A stretch of 64,000 nucleotides of DNA, taken from NCBI RefSeq assembly GCF_019740335.1, contig NZ_JAHXZS010000001.1, positions 1-64,000 of the forward strand, read 5' to 3'. Source of the DNA: Alteraquisediminimonas sediminicola. GTDB taxonomy: Bacteria; Pseudomonadota; Alphaproteobacteria; Sphingomonadales; Sphingomonadaceae. The translations under genes and the position numbers were made by a program. This document shows positions 1 to 8,153 of this stretch, piece by piece. The notes under the pieces were generated by a model. The model had not been told where the DNA came from. It saw only the letters and a program-made list of their open reading frames with translations, and did no database searches. Positions within the stretch are counted from its first letter, which is position 1. Every line of letters begins with the position of its first letter.

Positions 1-296
1 ATCTGATCCCGATCTGGAAGCGGTTCGGGATGATGGACGGCTTCTGCAAGGATGCCGGTGTCGATGTGGCGGATGCCAATCTCGACTTCCTGATCAAGCA
101 TGTGTTCGTTGTCGGTTCGCCCGATACTTGTGTCGAGAAGCTCAACAAGCTGTTCCACGAATGTGGCGGCTGGGGCACGATGCAGGTCGAAGCCCATGAT
201 TATTATGATGATCCCACGCCTTGGTTCAATTCGCTCGAACTCATCGCGAAGGAAGTCGCGCCGCGTATCTCGCTGCCGAAAACAGTAGCCGCATAA
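1..296 (+). CDS. Luciferase-like (LLM class) flavin monooxygenase, C-terminal part
   Basis: Only the last ~97 residues lie in the window; the reading frame is open from base 3 and the 5' end is outside. The tail (VGSPDTCVEKL, GGWG, then DDPTPWFNSLELIAKEVAP) parallels the C-terminus of the complete LLM monooxygenase at 9377-10471 (CGSPETVIEKL, GGWG, DDPKPWTESLQRLAQQVAP). It is therefore a paralogue and the third such enzyme of this catabolic island. LLM enzymes use FMNH2 and O2, often for Baeyer-Villiger-type oxygenation. The substrate cannot be told from the fragment. Confidence 0.85.
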   Translation, partial: LIPIWKRFGMMDGFCKDAGVDVADANLDFLIKHVFVVGSPDTCVEKLNKLFHECGGWGTMQVEAHDYYDDPTPWFNSLELIAKEVAPRISLPKTVAA

Positions 297-376
297 GAGT
301 TGGTTCGTTCGGGGCCGCTGTCCGTGTGGCGGCTTTCGATTAAAAATAACCACAAAACACGGTGATGGAGAGGAAG

Positions 377-2824
377 ATGTTGAAAATTAAGAACAGGAGC
401 CGTGCGACGTTGGTCTCTGGCACGGCGTTGCTTGCATTCGCTGCGACCACTGTGTCGGCCTCATGGGCGCAGACGGTCGAAAACGGCGCTGAGAATGGCG
501 ATATCGTCGTGACCGCACAGCGTCGCGAGGAAAAGCTGTCCAAGGTGCCGGTGTCGGTCGTCGCCTTTGGTGCGGAGATGCTGAAGACCCGCGTCATCAA
601 CAGTGAACAGGACATGGGTTCGCTCGTGCCGGGTTTGCAGGTGAAGAACGGCCAGAACTCCAACCAGCTGAGCTTCAGCATGCGTGGCCAGACGCTCGAT
701 CCGTTTTCGGGCACCAGCCCGGCGGTGCTGACCTATGTCAACGAAGCGCCTTATATCCCCGGCAATACCTCGACCGCCTTCTTTGACCTTGGTTCGATTC
801 AGGTGCTGAAGGGGCCGCAGGGCACGTTGTTTGGCCGCAATGCGACCGGCGGCGCGGTGCTGTATTCGACCCCGATGCCGGGTGATGACTTTGGTGGTTA
901 TTTGACGCTGCGCGCTGGCGAGCGGAACTCGTATCAGGCGCAGGGCGCGGTCGATCTGCCGATCGCTCCGGGCAAGCTGGCCGTGCGTCTGGCGTTCGAT
1001 TACACCAAGGCCGATGGCTATATCAAAAATGTGAACACCGGCAATACGTTGGGCGACAAGGATAGCAAGTCCGGGCGCGCAACCATTGTCTATACGCCGA
1101 CCGAGACCATCAAGAATACGTTGATGGTGCAGTATAATGATGTGAAGGGTACGGAAGGTACGGGTAACCTACATAATTATTACACCGCGGGTGCCATTGG
1201 CAGCCAGTTCATCAGCAATGGCCTTACGTCCGTGCGGAATAACAATGGCTATGCGCTGACCAGCACGCTGGATACCGTGTATAATCTCTATTCTGTAGCC
1301 CTTAAAAATATCAACGGCGACTATATAGGCGACAGCAATCTGTCCGCTGGACCTGCTTATGGACCGGGCCGTTGGCCGGGTGGGGTTGAAGGCTATGCCA
1401 AATGGTCGCAGCAAAATCCTTACAAGATTTGGCTTCAGTTCGACCTGCCGCACAAGGCGCATAATACGTATGTGACCAACTCGACGGAAATCGAGATTAG
1501 CGATAATGCGAAGATCAAGAATATCTTCAGCTATATGAAGGGTTATGCACATACCCCGGGCAACCTCGCTGGCGGTCCTTTCGGCGCATTGTGGCTGTTC
1601 AACTTCCCGAATAACCCCTCCGGCCTGTCCGGCGAGGGTGGTCCGGGTGGGCAGACCTTCCGTTCGGAAAACATCAGCGAAGAATTGCAGTTGCAGGGCT
1701 CGGCATTGGATGATCGCCTCGATTACACGGCGGGCGTCTATTATTCGAAGGCCAAAAGGTTCGAAATCATCCCGATCAACGTCGGCGCCGATCTTGAGCA
1801 GACTTTGGCCGATGTCGATTATACCTATCGCAACAAGAACACCTCCAAGGCGGTGTTCGGTCAGGTCAGCTATAAGGTGACGGACAAGCTGACCGCGGTG
1901 CTGGGTGGTCGTTATACCTGGGAAACGGTGGGTATCACGCAGGCTGAAGGCAACGTGTTCAATGTCTCCGGCTTGGTCACGCCGCCGCAGCGCAAGAAAT
2001 TGTCGGCACCGGCATGGACGGCCAGCCTGCAATATCAAATCGACAACAACAACATGGTCTATTTCTCGCAGCGCGGGAGCTTCCGCGCAGGGAATTTCAA
2101 CGGCACGGTGAACCCGGCTGCGAATTTCTTCAAAAACGAAAAAGTCCATGATTTTGAACTGGGGTACAAGTTCAACGGTCGTATCGGCGGTGCGCCGGTG
2201 CAGTTCAATACGGCGGTGTATGAAGTCATCGTGAAGAATGCGCAGCATGCGGTGTATGCGGTGATTGACGGTAACCCTGCCGGTTTCACGTTGAACGTGC
2301 CGGAATCCAAGACCAAGGGTGTCGAAGTTGACGCCGCCATCGGCCTGACCGACTGGTTGGATCTCAGCTTCAACGGTGCTTATACCGACGCGAAATACAC
2401 CAAGAACATCGTGGATATGGAACCGCTGACCGGTGTGGCCGGATATTTCATCACCTTCGATTCCTATCCTGACAGCCCGCGCTGGTCGGGTTCGGCTGCG
2501 GCGGTGGTGAAGCTGCCGGTGCCTGAATCGATCGGTAAGATGAGCATCCGTGCCGATTACTACAAGCAGACCAAGACCTATTTCTCCAGCAACGAAGGGT
2601 CGGTGACCCCCGGCACCAAGCTGGATGGATATTCGACGGTCAACCTGCGTTATGACTGGAAGGACATCATGAACAGCAAGGTGTCGCTTGCTGCCTATGT
2701 CCGGAATGTCGGCGACAAGATGTACTATATCTCAGGCTATGCCATGGGCGCATCGGGCGGTTACAACACCGCATATCCGGGCGAACCACGGACCTTTGGC
2801 GCAGAACTTTCGGTCAAGTTCTGA
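377..2824 (+). CDS. TonB-dependent outer-membrane receptor
   Basis: About 815 residues. An N-terminal signal peptide (basic start, then a hydrophobic run ending near SASWAQ, ~residue 32) is followed by a TonB-box-like DIVVTAQRREEKL segment, a plug domain (LKGPQGTLFGRNATGGAV) and a long beta-barrel ending in Phe (ELSVKF). This is the usual substrate-uptake porin of sphingomonads, where such receptors often sit at the head of catabolic clusters. I start at ATG 377 because GGAGAGGA lies 6-7 bases upstream; in-frame GTG 362 and ATG 365 are less well placed. A strong hairpin follows the stop. It likely imports the substrate of the downstream oxygenase pathway (inference from position). Confidence 0.9.
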   Translation: MLKIKNRSRATLVSGTALLAFAATTVSASWAQTVENGAENGDIVVTAQRREEKLSKVPVSVVAFGAEMLKTRVINSEQDMGSLVPGLQVKNGQNSNQLSFSMRGQTLDPFSGTSPAVLTYVNEAPYIPGNTSTAFFDLGSIQVLKGPQGTLFGRNATGGAVLYSTPMPGDDFGGYLTLRAGERNSYQAQGAVDLPIAPGKLAVRLAFDYTKADGYIKNVNTGNTLGDKDSKSGRATIVYTPTETIKNTLMVQYNDVKGTEGTGNLHNYYTAGAIGSQFISNGLTSVRNNNGYALTSTLDTVYNLYSVALKNINGDYIGDSNLSAGPAYGPGRWPGGVEGYAKWSQQNPYKIWLQFDLPHKAHNTYVTNSTEIEISDNAKIKNIFSYMKGYAHTPGNLAGGPFGALWLFNFPNNPSGLSGEGGPGGQTFRSENISEELQLQGSALDDRLDYTAGVYYSKAKRFEIIPINVGADLEQTLADVDYTYRNKNTSKAVFGQVSYKVTDKLTAVLGGRYTWETVGITQAEGNVFNVSGLVTPPQRKKLSAPAWTASLQYQIDNNNMVYFSQRGSFRAGNFNGTVNPAANFFKNEKVHDFELGYKFNGRIGGAPVQFNTAVYEVIVKNAQHAVYAVIDGNPAGFTLNVPESKTKGVEVDAAIGLTDWLDLSFNGAYTDAKYTKNIVDMEPLTGVAGYFITFDSYPDSPRWSGSAAAVVKLPVPESIGKMSIRADYYKQTKTYFSSNEGSVTPGTKLDGYSTVNLRYDWKDIMNSKVSLAAYVRNVGDKMYYISGYAMGASGGYNTAYPGEPRTFGAELSVKF

Positions 2825-2832
2825 ACGAGATG

Positions 2833-2865
2833 ATGCCAGCCGGTGCGAGAGGCACCGGCTGGCAT
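2833..2865 (+). terminator. Strong intergenic hairpin after the TonB receptor gene
   Basis: A perfect 14-bp stem (2833-2846 with 2852-2865) and a 5-base loop lie 9 bases after the receptor stop codon. No T-run follows, so it may be a 3'-end stabiliser or partial terminator that lowers expression of the downstream SDR relative to the receptor, rather than a full intrinsic terminator. Confidence 0.55.
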
Positions 2866-2896
2866 TGCCATTTATAGGATATGAGGTGTCAATCTC

Positions 2897-3667
2897 ATGG
2901 CGCTAGGCAATAAGAAAATCATTGTGACCGGTGCGGCTCAGGGGATCGGGGCGTCTGCATTGCGCGCTTATGTCGCCGCCGGTGCCGAAGTGGTCGCCAT
3001 GGATGTCGATGCGGTGCAGGGCGAGGCGATGGTGGCTAAAGCCAATGCCGCCGGGCCGGGTTCGGCCTCTTTCATGACATGCGATGTGGGTGATCGCGCG
3101 CAAGTCGATGCGGCATTCGATGCCGCGGTTGCCAAAATGGGGCGGCTTGATGTGCTGGCCCATATTGCCGGGGTGCATCGCCACGCGCCGACCCATGATG
3201 TGCCGGATGAAACCTTGGCATGGCTGTTTAATATCAACGTCAATGGCACGATCTATACCAATGGTGCGGCCTATCGTCATATGCCGCATGGCGGCGCGAT
3301 CATTAATTTCGGGTCGGAATCCGGGCTGACCGCCGAAATCAATAATGCTGTCTATGGCGCATCAAAGGCGGCGGTACATACATGGACGCGCAGCGTTGCG
3401 CGGGAATGGGGCGCGCGGGGTATCCGTATCAACGCGGTCCTGCCTTATATCGTGACGCCGATGTACGCGCGATTTCGCGAGGCATTGTCGCCAGAGGATC
3501 TGGCCGCGCATGACAAGGCTACAGCCGAACAGATTCCGCTGGGCGGGAAATTCGGCGATGCGGATGTCGATCTGGCCCCGGTCCTTGTCTTTCTCGCCGG
3601 TGACGGTTCTCGCTTCATCACGGGTCAGTTGATCCCGGTCGATGGCGGGCTGATTTCGGTGCGCTAA
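2897..3667 (+). CDS. Short-chain dehydrogenase/reductase (SDR)
   Basis: A 256-residue classical SDR. The Rossmann cofactor motif TGAAQGIG is at residues 11-18, AHIAG stands in place of NNAG, a Ser lies in INFGSESG, and the catalytic Tyr153/Lys157 are in YGASK. Length is normal for the family. It probably oxidises or reduces a hydroxyl/keto group with NAD(P) in the catabolic island. Start ATG 2897 is the first methionine after the intergenic hairpin. A second SDR follows 91 bp downstream, so the two may act on successive or stereochemically different alcohols. Exact substrate unknown. Confidence 0.88.
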   Translation: MALGNKKIIVTGAAQGIGASALRAYVAAGAEVVAMDVDAVQGEAMVAKANAAGPGSASFMTCDVGDRAQVDAAFDAAVAKMGRLDVLAHIAGVHRHAPTHDVPDETLAWLFNINVNGTIYTNGAAYRHMPHGGAIINFGSESGLTAEINNAVYGASKAAVHTWTRSVAREWGARGIRINAVLPYIVTPMYARFREALSPEDLAAHDKATAEQIPLGGKFGDADVDLAPVLVFLAGDGSRFITGQLIPVDGGLISVR

Positions 3668-3758
3668 CATCATTTTATTTCGCTGCAGGCCGTGTGAGCT
3701 TTTCACCGGTCGGGCAGCATAAACAACATAAACAATATCGTCATGAGGAGAGTAAGAG

Positions 3759-4505
3759 ATGGGACGTTTGAACGACAAGGTTGCCATCATCACGGGCGCG
3801 GCCAGAGGCATGGGGGAATCCCATGCCAAGCGCTTTATCGCGGAAGGCGCGAAGGTCGTCCTCACGGACCGCTCGGCAGAGGCAGGGCAAAAGCTGGCCG
3901 ACAGCCTTGGTCCCAATGCCTTGTTCGTCCATCATGATGTCACGGATTTCGCCCAATGGACGAATGTTGTCGCCAAGGCCGAGGCTGCATTCGGCCCGGT
4001 CACGGTGCTGGTCAATAATGCGGGGATTTTGGGGCCAATGGCCCAGACCGTCGAATTGACAGAAGAGGGCTATCATCAGGTCTGCGCGATCAATCAGGAT
4101 TCCGTATTTCTCGGCATGAAGGCAGTTATTCCGTCGATGTTGAAGGCGGGCAAGGGTTCGATTGTCAACATCTCGTCCATCGCCGGGATTGCCGCCAATT
4201 ATGGCTTTCCAAGCCTTGCCTATGTCGCCAGCAAATTTGCGGTGCGCGGCATGACCAAGGCCGCCGCGATCGAATATGGCGGGCGCGGCATTCGCGTCAA
4301 TTCCGTCCATCCGGGCTTTATTCAGACCCCGATGATGGTCGAGGCGACCGATGAAGAGGGCGGCGACGCGCTGGGCCTGATCCCATTGGGTCGCATTGCC
4401 GAGCCGGAAGAAGTGACGGCATTGGTGCTGTTCCTCGCCTCGGATGAAGCGAGCTATATCACCGGGTCGGAACATATCGTCGATGCCGGGATGCTCGCGC
4501 AATAA
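3759..4505 (+). CDS. Short-chain dehydrogenase/reductase (SDR)
   Basis: A 248-residue classical SDR. TGAARGMG is at residues 12-19, NNAG is present, NISSIAG carries the catalytic Ser, and Tyr155/Lys159 are in YVASK. The sequence LVNNAGILGPM and the terminal ITGSEHIVDAGM segment are typical of 3-alpha/20-beta-hydroxysteroid-dehydrogenase-like or levodione-reductase-like SDRs that act on alicyclic alcohols, but the substrate cannot be fixed. The ribosome site AGGAGAG lies at 3743-3750 before ATG 3759. The next gene starts 22 bases after its stop, so it probably heads a small transcription unit. Confidence 0.9.
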   Translation: MGRLNDKVAIITGAARGMGESHAKRFIAEGAKVVLTDRSAEAGQKLADSLGPNALFVHHDVTDFAQWTNVVAKAEAAFGPVTVLVNNAGILGPMAQTVELTEEGYHQVCAINQDSVFLGMKAVIPSMLKAGKGSIVNISSIAGIAANYGFPSLAYVASKFAVRGMTKAAAIEYGGRGIRVNSVHPGFIQTPMMVEATDEEGGDALGLIPLGRIAEPEEVTALVLFLASDEASYITGSEHIVDAGMLAQ

Positions 4506-4527
4506 TCATCGGGAATGGGAGCGAGCT

Positions 4528-4935
4528 ATGATGGCGGATAATGCAGCCGACAAGGCGCTGGTCGCGCGTTTTTTCGAGACATTCTCATCGGGCAATGTCC
4601 CGGCACTGCTCGATATGATGCAGGATGATGCCACTTGGTGGGTGTCAGGCAGCGTTGACGGCTTTTCCGGCACCTATGGCAAGGCGGCCTTTGGCGCGTT
4701 GCTGGCTGGGGTGAAGGATGCGTATCGCAGCGGGCCGCTTCGGATCACGCCCAAGGGAATGATCGCGGAAAATGGCAAGGTCGCGGTCGAGGCGGAATCC
4801 TATGGCGAATTGATGAATGGCCGGATTTACAATAGCCAATATCATTTCCTGATTGAAACCCGCGATGGCAAGATTGCGTCAGTGAAGGAATATATGGATA
4901 CGCTGCACGCGCAGCAGATATTTTTTACCCCCTGA
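4528..4935 (+). CDS. SnoaL-like / NTF2-fold protein
   Basis: A 135-residue protein of the ketosteroid-isomerase/SnoaL superfamily: the N-terminal helix with VARFFETFSSGNVPALLDMMQDDATWWVSG is the usual cone-fold pattern, and the C-terminal YNSQYHFLIETRDGKIASVKEYMDTLHA is the typical beta-sheet end of the family. Members are isomerases, hydratases, cyclases or non-catalytic binding proteins. ATG 4528 is preceded by GGGAGCGAG; the frame stays open further upstream but overlaps the SDR. It lies between an SDR and a VOC protein and is likely co-transcribed with both. Function in the pathway is not determinable. Confidence 0.8.
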   Translation: MMADNAADKALVARFFETFSSGNVPALLDMMQDDATWWVSGSVDGFSGTYGKAAFGALLAGVKDAYRSGPLRITPKGMIAENGKVAVEAESYGELMNGRIYNSQYHFLIETRDGKIASVKEYMDTLHAQQIFFTP

Positions 4936-4961
4936 TTTTGGGAAGCGAGGGCAAGGGCGAC

Positions 4962-5393
4962 ATGATGGACCATCCACTGGCTGCCCGATGCATCGACCAT
5001 GTGGTGTTGCGCGTGGTCGATGTGCCTTTGATGACGGCGTTTTACATTGATGTGCTGGGCTGTGTGCTGGATTGGCACCGGCCAGAATTGGGCCTGACCC
5101 ATTTGCGGGCGGGCAGTGCGCTGATTGATCTGGTGGATATTGCCGGTCCCTTGGGGGGCGAGCATCAGCCATCCGGGCTCAATGTCGATCATATCTGCCT
5201 GTTGCTGCAACATTTTGATGAGGGCCGCATTCGCGCGCATCTGACGCAGCATAAAGTCGCATGTGGTGAAACTGCGGAACGTTATGGGGCATTGGGCATG
5301 GGGCCGTCGATGTACGTCCATGATCCTGAAGGCAATATGATCGAACTCAAAGGGGCGGGTGGTGATGGAAGCCGCCATCATGACTCTGCTTGA
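4962..5393 (+). CDS. VOC-family (glyoxalase/dioxygenase fold) protein
   Basis: About 143 residues with one VOC unit. CIDHVVLRVVDVPLMTAFYIDVLG supplies the first metal-ligand His, NVDHICLLL a second His, and the terminal YVHDPEGNMIELKG the conserved Glu. This set (His, His, Glu) matches metal-binding VOC enzymes such as glyoxalase I-like isomerases, epimerases or small dioxygenases. ATG 4962 follows a GCGAGGGCAAGGGCG purine-rich stretch; the frame is open back to TTG 4938. It is likely in one operon with the preceding SnoaL gene (26-base gap). The substrate is unknown. Confidence 0.82.
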   Translation: MMDHPLAARCIDHVVLRVVDVPLMTAFYIDVLGCVLDWHRPELGLTHLRAGSALIDLVDIAGPLGGEHQPSGLNVDHICLLLQHFDEGRIRAHLTQHKVACGETAERYGALGMGPSMYVHDPEGNMIELKGAGGDGSRHHDSA

Positions 5394-5433
5394 AATTATG
5401 TATAGCCACTGGCAGATGGGCTTACGATATGCG

Positions 5434-5449
5434 TCAACGTTCAAGTGGA
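5434..5449. promoter_or_regulatory. Degenerate copy of the TCAACA-N4-TGTTGA motif
   Basis: TCAACG-TTCA-AGTGGA lies 44 bases before the TetR start. The left arm matches the island operator well and the right arm matches in four of six positions. It could be an autoregulatory site, but the match is weak. Confidence 0.25.
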
Positions 5450-5492
5450 TTTGAGCTGCATAAAAGATTTTAACGGGGTTCAAGAACAGCTT

Positions 5493-6140
5493 ATGGCGAA
5501 AACCAGCAATATCTCGCGCAGGCGGCGGTCGGCGCTGGCAGAAGGTGGCGAGGAATATGCCGCCAAGCGTGCCGAATTGATCGAGATCGCGGCGGGGCTT
5601 TTTCGCGAAAAGGGTTATCAGTCGACCCGTCTTGCCGACATTGCGAACGCCGCGGGCATGGATCGCGCGTCGATCTATTATTATATCGGCAGCAAGGAAG
5701 AATTGTTCCGGGAGTCCGTCGAGGGCATTCTCGATACCAATTTGAGCGAAGCCAAGCGGTTGTCAAACGACCCGAAACTGGTGATCAAGGACAAGATCCA
5801 GCAGATTTTCACGGTGCTGATGCGGTCCTATGAACAGAATTTCCCGCATATGTACGTCTATATTCAAGAACAGATGCATCAGGTGACGACCGAGGAAACG
5901 GCATGGTCGCAGGAAATGCTGAAAAAGACCCGCAGCTTTGAAGCGATCATCACCGACCTGATCCGCCAAGGGGCAGAGGCCGGTGAATTACGCAACGACA
6001 TCCCGCCGCGTTTGATGACCAATGCCCTGTTCGGCATGTTCAACTGGACCCATCGCTGGTTTACGCCGGGCGGGTCTTTGTCGGGCGAGAATGTCGCGAC
6101 GGCGTTCAATCTGTTGTTCTGGCAGGGCGCGCGCGCGTAA
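5493..6140 (+). CDS. TetR-family transcriptional regulator
   Basis: About 215 residues. The N-terminal TetR DNA-binding domain is clear: IEIAAGLFREKGYQSTRLADIANAAGMDRASIYYYIGSKEELF (helix-turn-helix around residues 37-60). The C-terminal ligand-binding part resembles the AcrR/FadR/KstR-like group that often senses acyl-CoA or hydrophobic ligands. I start at ATG 5493; an in-frame upstream GTG at 5445 would add 16 residues. It is the only regulator found inside the catabolic island and so the simplest candidate to bind the TCAACA-N4-TGTTGA palindromes. CamR of the camphor pathway is also a TetR protein. It is convergent with the acyl-CoA synthetase gene. Confidence 0.92.
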   Translation: MAKTSNISRRRRSALAEGGEEYAAKRAELIEIAAGLFREKGYQSTRLADIANAAGMDRASIYYYIGSKEELFRESVEGILDTNLSEAKRLSNDPKLVIKDKIQQIFTVLMRSYEQNFPHMYVYIQEQMHQVTTEETAWSQEMLKKTRSFEAIITDLIRQGAEAGELRNDIPPRLMTNALFGMFNWTHRWFTPGGSLSGENVATAFNLLFWQGARA

Positions 6141-6174
6141 TAACCTGCCAGACGCAATACTGGCCAGATTGGCC
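6119..6174. terminator. Hairpins in the convergent TetR / acyl-CoA synthetase junction
   Basis: CTGGCAGG (6119-6126) pairs with CCTGCCAG (6144-6151) across the TetR stop codon, and GGCCA/TGGCC (6162-6174) forms a second small hairpin. No T-run is present, so termination is only a guess from the convergent position. Confidence 0.3.
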
Positions 6175-6187
6175 TAACCGCCTTAGA

Positions 6188-7828
6188 TCAACCCTCGCTT
6201 AACATTGTACGCAAGGCGCGCTTGTTGACCTTGGTTGCGGACATCGGCCATTCATGCGCCTGCATGAAATAGACTTCGCGCGGGATTTTATAGCTCGCGA
6301 TCTTGCCCCGGCAAAAACCGATCAATTCGTCTGACAGCAAGGTCGCGCCCTCGCGCAATTCGACAAAGGCGACCGGGACTTCGTCCAGTCGCGGATCGGC
6401 CTTGCCGACCACTTCCGCCAATTTGACATCGGGGTGGCTGCACAAAAAGGCCTCCAGCTCCATCGTTGCGACATTCTCGCCGCCGACCTTGAGCATGTCC
6501 TTCAACCGCCCCTGAAACAACAGATCGCCGGTGGCGGAGCGGCTGTACAAATCGCCGGTATGGAGCCAGCCGTCATTGTCGATTGTCTCCACGGTCAATT
6601 CGGGATGGTTGTAATAGCCGTCCATCACGCAAAATCCGCGCACCCAGATTTCGCCCATCTTGCCATCGGCGCAATCAAGGCCGGTTTCCGCATCGACGAT
6701 GCAAATGCCGACGCCCGGCGCGGCCTTGCCCTGGGTGATGGCGCGGGTGTCGGCATCGTCATCCGGCAGGCTGAACGCGAAGACGCCGCCGGTTTCGGTC
6801 ATGCCGCAGGCTTGCAGAATTTCGGTGTTGGGCAACAAGGCCTGTACCCGGCGGACCAAGGTTTCCGGCGCGATCAGGAAGAAATAGCGCAATTTGGACA
6901 GGCGGGCCGGATCGAAACGCGGATGATCGATCACGCCCTGCACAATTGCCGAGAACCACGGCCATACGAGCGTGACCTCATTTTCTTCCAACAGGCGGAT
7001 GGCGCGTTCCGGATCGAAGAAGCGATCGGCAAGAAACGTTCCGGCAACGCCCAGCGACCCGATAAATGGCGCGAGCGAACCGATATGGAATAACGGCCCC
7101 GCCGCCCATGTCACATCCTTATCGGGCGATTTGAGGCGATAACGTGCGCGTTCCACCGGGCCACGGGTGACGGCCTCATGGCTCAACATACAGCCCTTGG
7201 GATTGGCGGTGGTGCCGGAGGTGTACATGATCAGCGCGGTATCGCGGATGCGGGTCTGGCGGCGGGCGTCCTCCACCTGTTGCGCGCTGGCGCGATCGGT
7301 CCATGGCAGGAAGCTTGCCTGATCCATCATGCCAGAACGCGAGGGGCCGCCAAGATCGATGACATGGCGCAGTCTGGGGGCTTCGGCAATCGCGAGCGGG
7401 GCGGCAAAGGGGGTGGCATGATCGCGCAGCGAGGGCAGGGCGTCATCCAATATCGCGGGCAGATCGACATATTCCGTGTCGCGCCCACTGGTCATGATGG
7501 CGACGAGATCGGCGTCCTTGATGATATAGCCGAGTTCGGTCGCCTTGTGCCGGGTGTTGAGCGGTACCACGACGCAGCCGATCAGGCTGATGCCGAAAAA
7601 TGCATGGAGAAATTCCAGACCGTTCGGCAGGAACAGGCCGATATTCTGTCCGGGCTGCACCCCCAAAGCGAGCAGGCCACGGGCGACTTGCTGTGCGCTG
7701 GTGTATAATTCGGCATAGCTGGCGCGTTCATCCGGAAAGATGATGGCCGCACGATCAGGTTGCGACGCCATCGCCCGCACCAGCAGGTCGCCAATGGTCG
7801 ATACTTCGGTGCAAATCTGGTTGGTCAT
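6188..7828 (-). CDS. Acyl-CoA synthetase (AMP-forming), AMP-binding family
   Basis: About 546 residues, normal for class I adenylate-forming ligases. Visible core motifs are LIMYTSGTTANPKG (P-loop A3), QACGMTETGG (A5), the GEIWVRG..GYYN..DGWLHTGDL block (A6-A7), FQGRLKDMLKVGGENV (A8 hinge) and a C-terminal SATKVNKRAL with the catalytic Lys. It should activate a carboxylic acid to its CoA thioester, the step that links oxygenolytic ring opening to beta-oxidation. ATG 7828 has AGGAACGAG upstream on this strand; the longer frame to 7882 is not needed. A predicted promoter at 7910-7938 is overlapped by an operator palindrome. Confidence 0.9.
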   Translation of the reverse strand: MTNQICTEVSTIGDLLVRAMASQPDRAAIIFPDERASYAELYTSAQQVARGLLALGVQPGQNIGLFLPNGLEFLHAFFGISLIGCVVVPLNTRHKATELGYIIKDADLVAIMTSGRDTEYVDLPAILDDALPSLRDHATPFAAPLAIAEAPRLRHVIDLGGPSRSGMMDQASFLPWTDRASAQQVEDARRQTRIRDTALIMYTSGTTANPKGCMLSHEAVTRGPVERARYRLKSPDKDVTWAAGPLFHIGSLAPFIGSLGVAGTFLADRFFDPERAIRLLEENEVTLVWPWFSAIVQGVIDHPRFDPARLSKLRYFFLIAPETLVRRVQALLPNTEILQACGMTETGGVFAFSLPDDDADTRAITQGKAAPGVGICIVDAETGLDCADGKMGEIWVRGFCVMDGYYNHPELTVETIDNDGWLHTGDLYSRSATGDLLFQGRLKDMLKVGGENVATMELEAFLCSHPDVKLAEVVGKADPRLDEVPVAFVELREGATLLSDELIGFCRGKIASYKIPREVYFMQAHEWPMSATKVNKRALRTMLSEG

Positions 7829-7909
7829 CAACTTTATCTCGTTCCTGCTTATCTGCTGCCATGGCTTGCCGCTTGGGGGCAATGGTCGATGGCACTCCTT
7901 GTGCCGTCT

Positions 7910-7938
7910 ATTTCAGCGCGTCAGGCCAGTCATGTCAA
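7910..7938 (-). promoter_or_regulatory. Predicted sigma-70 promoter for the acyl-CoA synthetase
   Basis: Reading the minus strand, TTGACA (7938-7933), a 17-base spacer and TGAAAT (7915-7910) form a good sigma-70-type promoter pointing at the synthetase start at 7828. The -35 lies inside the 7935-7950 palindrome. Confidence 0.55.
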
Positions 7939-7950
7939 CACATATGTTGA
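7935..7950. promoter_or_regulatory. Operator palindrome 1, TCAACA-CATA-TGTTGA
   Basis: Perfect 6-bp arms with a 4-base centre. It overlaps the -35 hexamer of the predicted minus-strand promoter, as expected for a repressor site. The same pattern recurs at 7990, 8027 and 13679. Confidence 0.65.
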
Positions 7951-7989
7951 TTGGCTGTGGAGAATTGATGCGGCGATGTGCGCCGCGGC

Positions 7990-8005
7990 TCAACATTGAC
8001 GTTGA
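7990..8005. promoter_or_regulatory. Operator palindrome 2, TCAACA-TTGA-CGTTGA
   Basis: One mismatch from a perfect palindrome. It overlaps the -35 (8002-8007) of the predicted plus-strand promoter that drives the monooxygenase/ADH/P450 genes. Confidence 0.55.
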
Positions 8006-8030
8006 CAGCCTCTTGAGTGAATCATATCAA
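8002..8030 (+). promoter_or_regulatory. Predicted sigma-70 promoter of the monooxygenase-ADH-P450 operon
   Basis: TTGACA (8002-8007), a 17-base spacer and TATCAA (8025-8030) form a promoter pointing toward ATG 8154. The -35 sits in palindrome 2 and the -10 and start site sit in palindrome 3. Confidence 0.55.
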
Positions 8031-8042
8031 CATGCTTGTTGA
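8027..8042. promoter_or_regulatory. Operator palindrome 3, TCAACA-TGCT-TGTTGA
   Basis: Perfect 6-bp arms. It covers the end of the predicted -10 and the expected transcription start of the plus-strand promoter. It lies 37 bases from palindrome 2 (start to start). Confidence 0.65.
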
Positions 8043-8153
8043 CGATCGGCGCGCCTATGGGGCCGTCATGCGTTGTAAGCAGAATCGAGGGTGGCTGACT
8101 GTCCAATAAGACGGCGGCAACACCCGAATAAGAACATAATCCGGAGGGTGACC

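Larger units (their letters stand above)
7829..8153. other. Divergent regulatory region, 325 bp without a gene
   Basis: This gap between the acyl-CoA synthetase and the first complete LLM monooxygenase holds no convincing gene. It contains two opposing predicted promoters and three copies of a 16-bp palindrome, listed separately. The last ~100 bases before 8154 form a leader with a GGAGGGTG ribosome site. Confidence 0.7.

Noticed and set aside
1169-2248. 359-aa minus-strand ORF under the TonB receptor
   Set aside because: Shadow frame of a long, well-supported receptor gene; the translation has no domain pattern.
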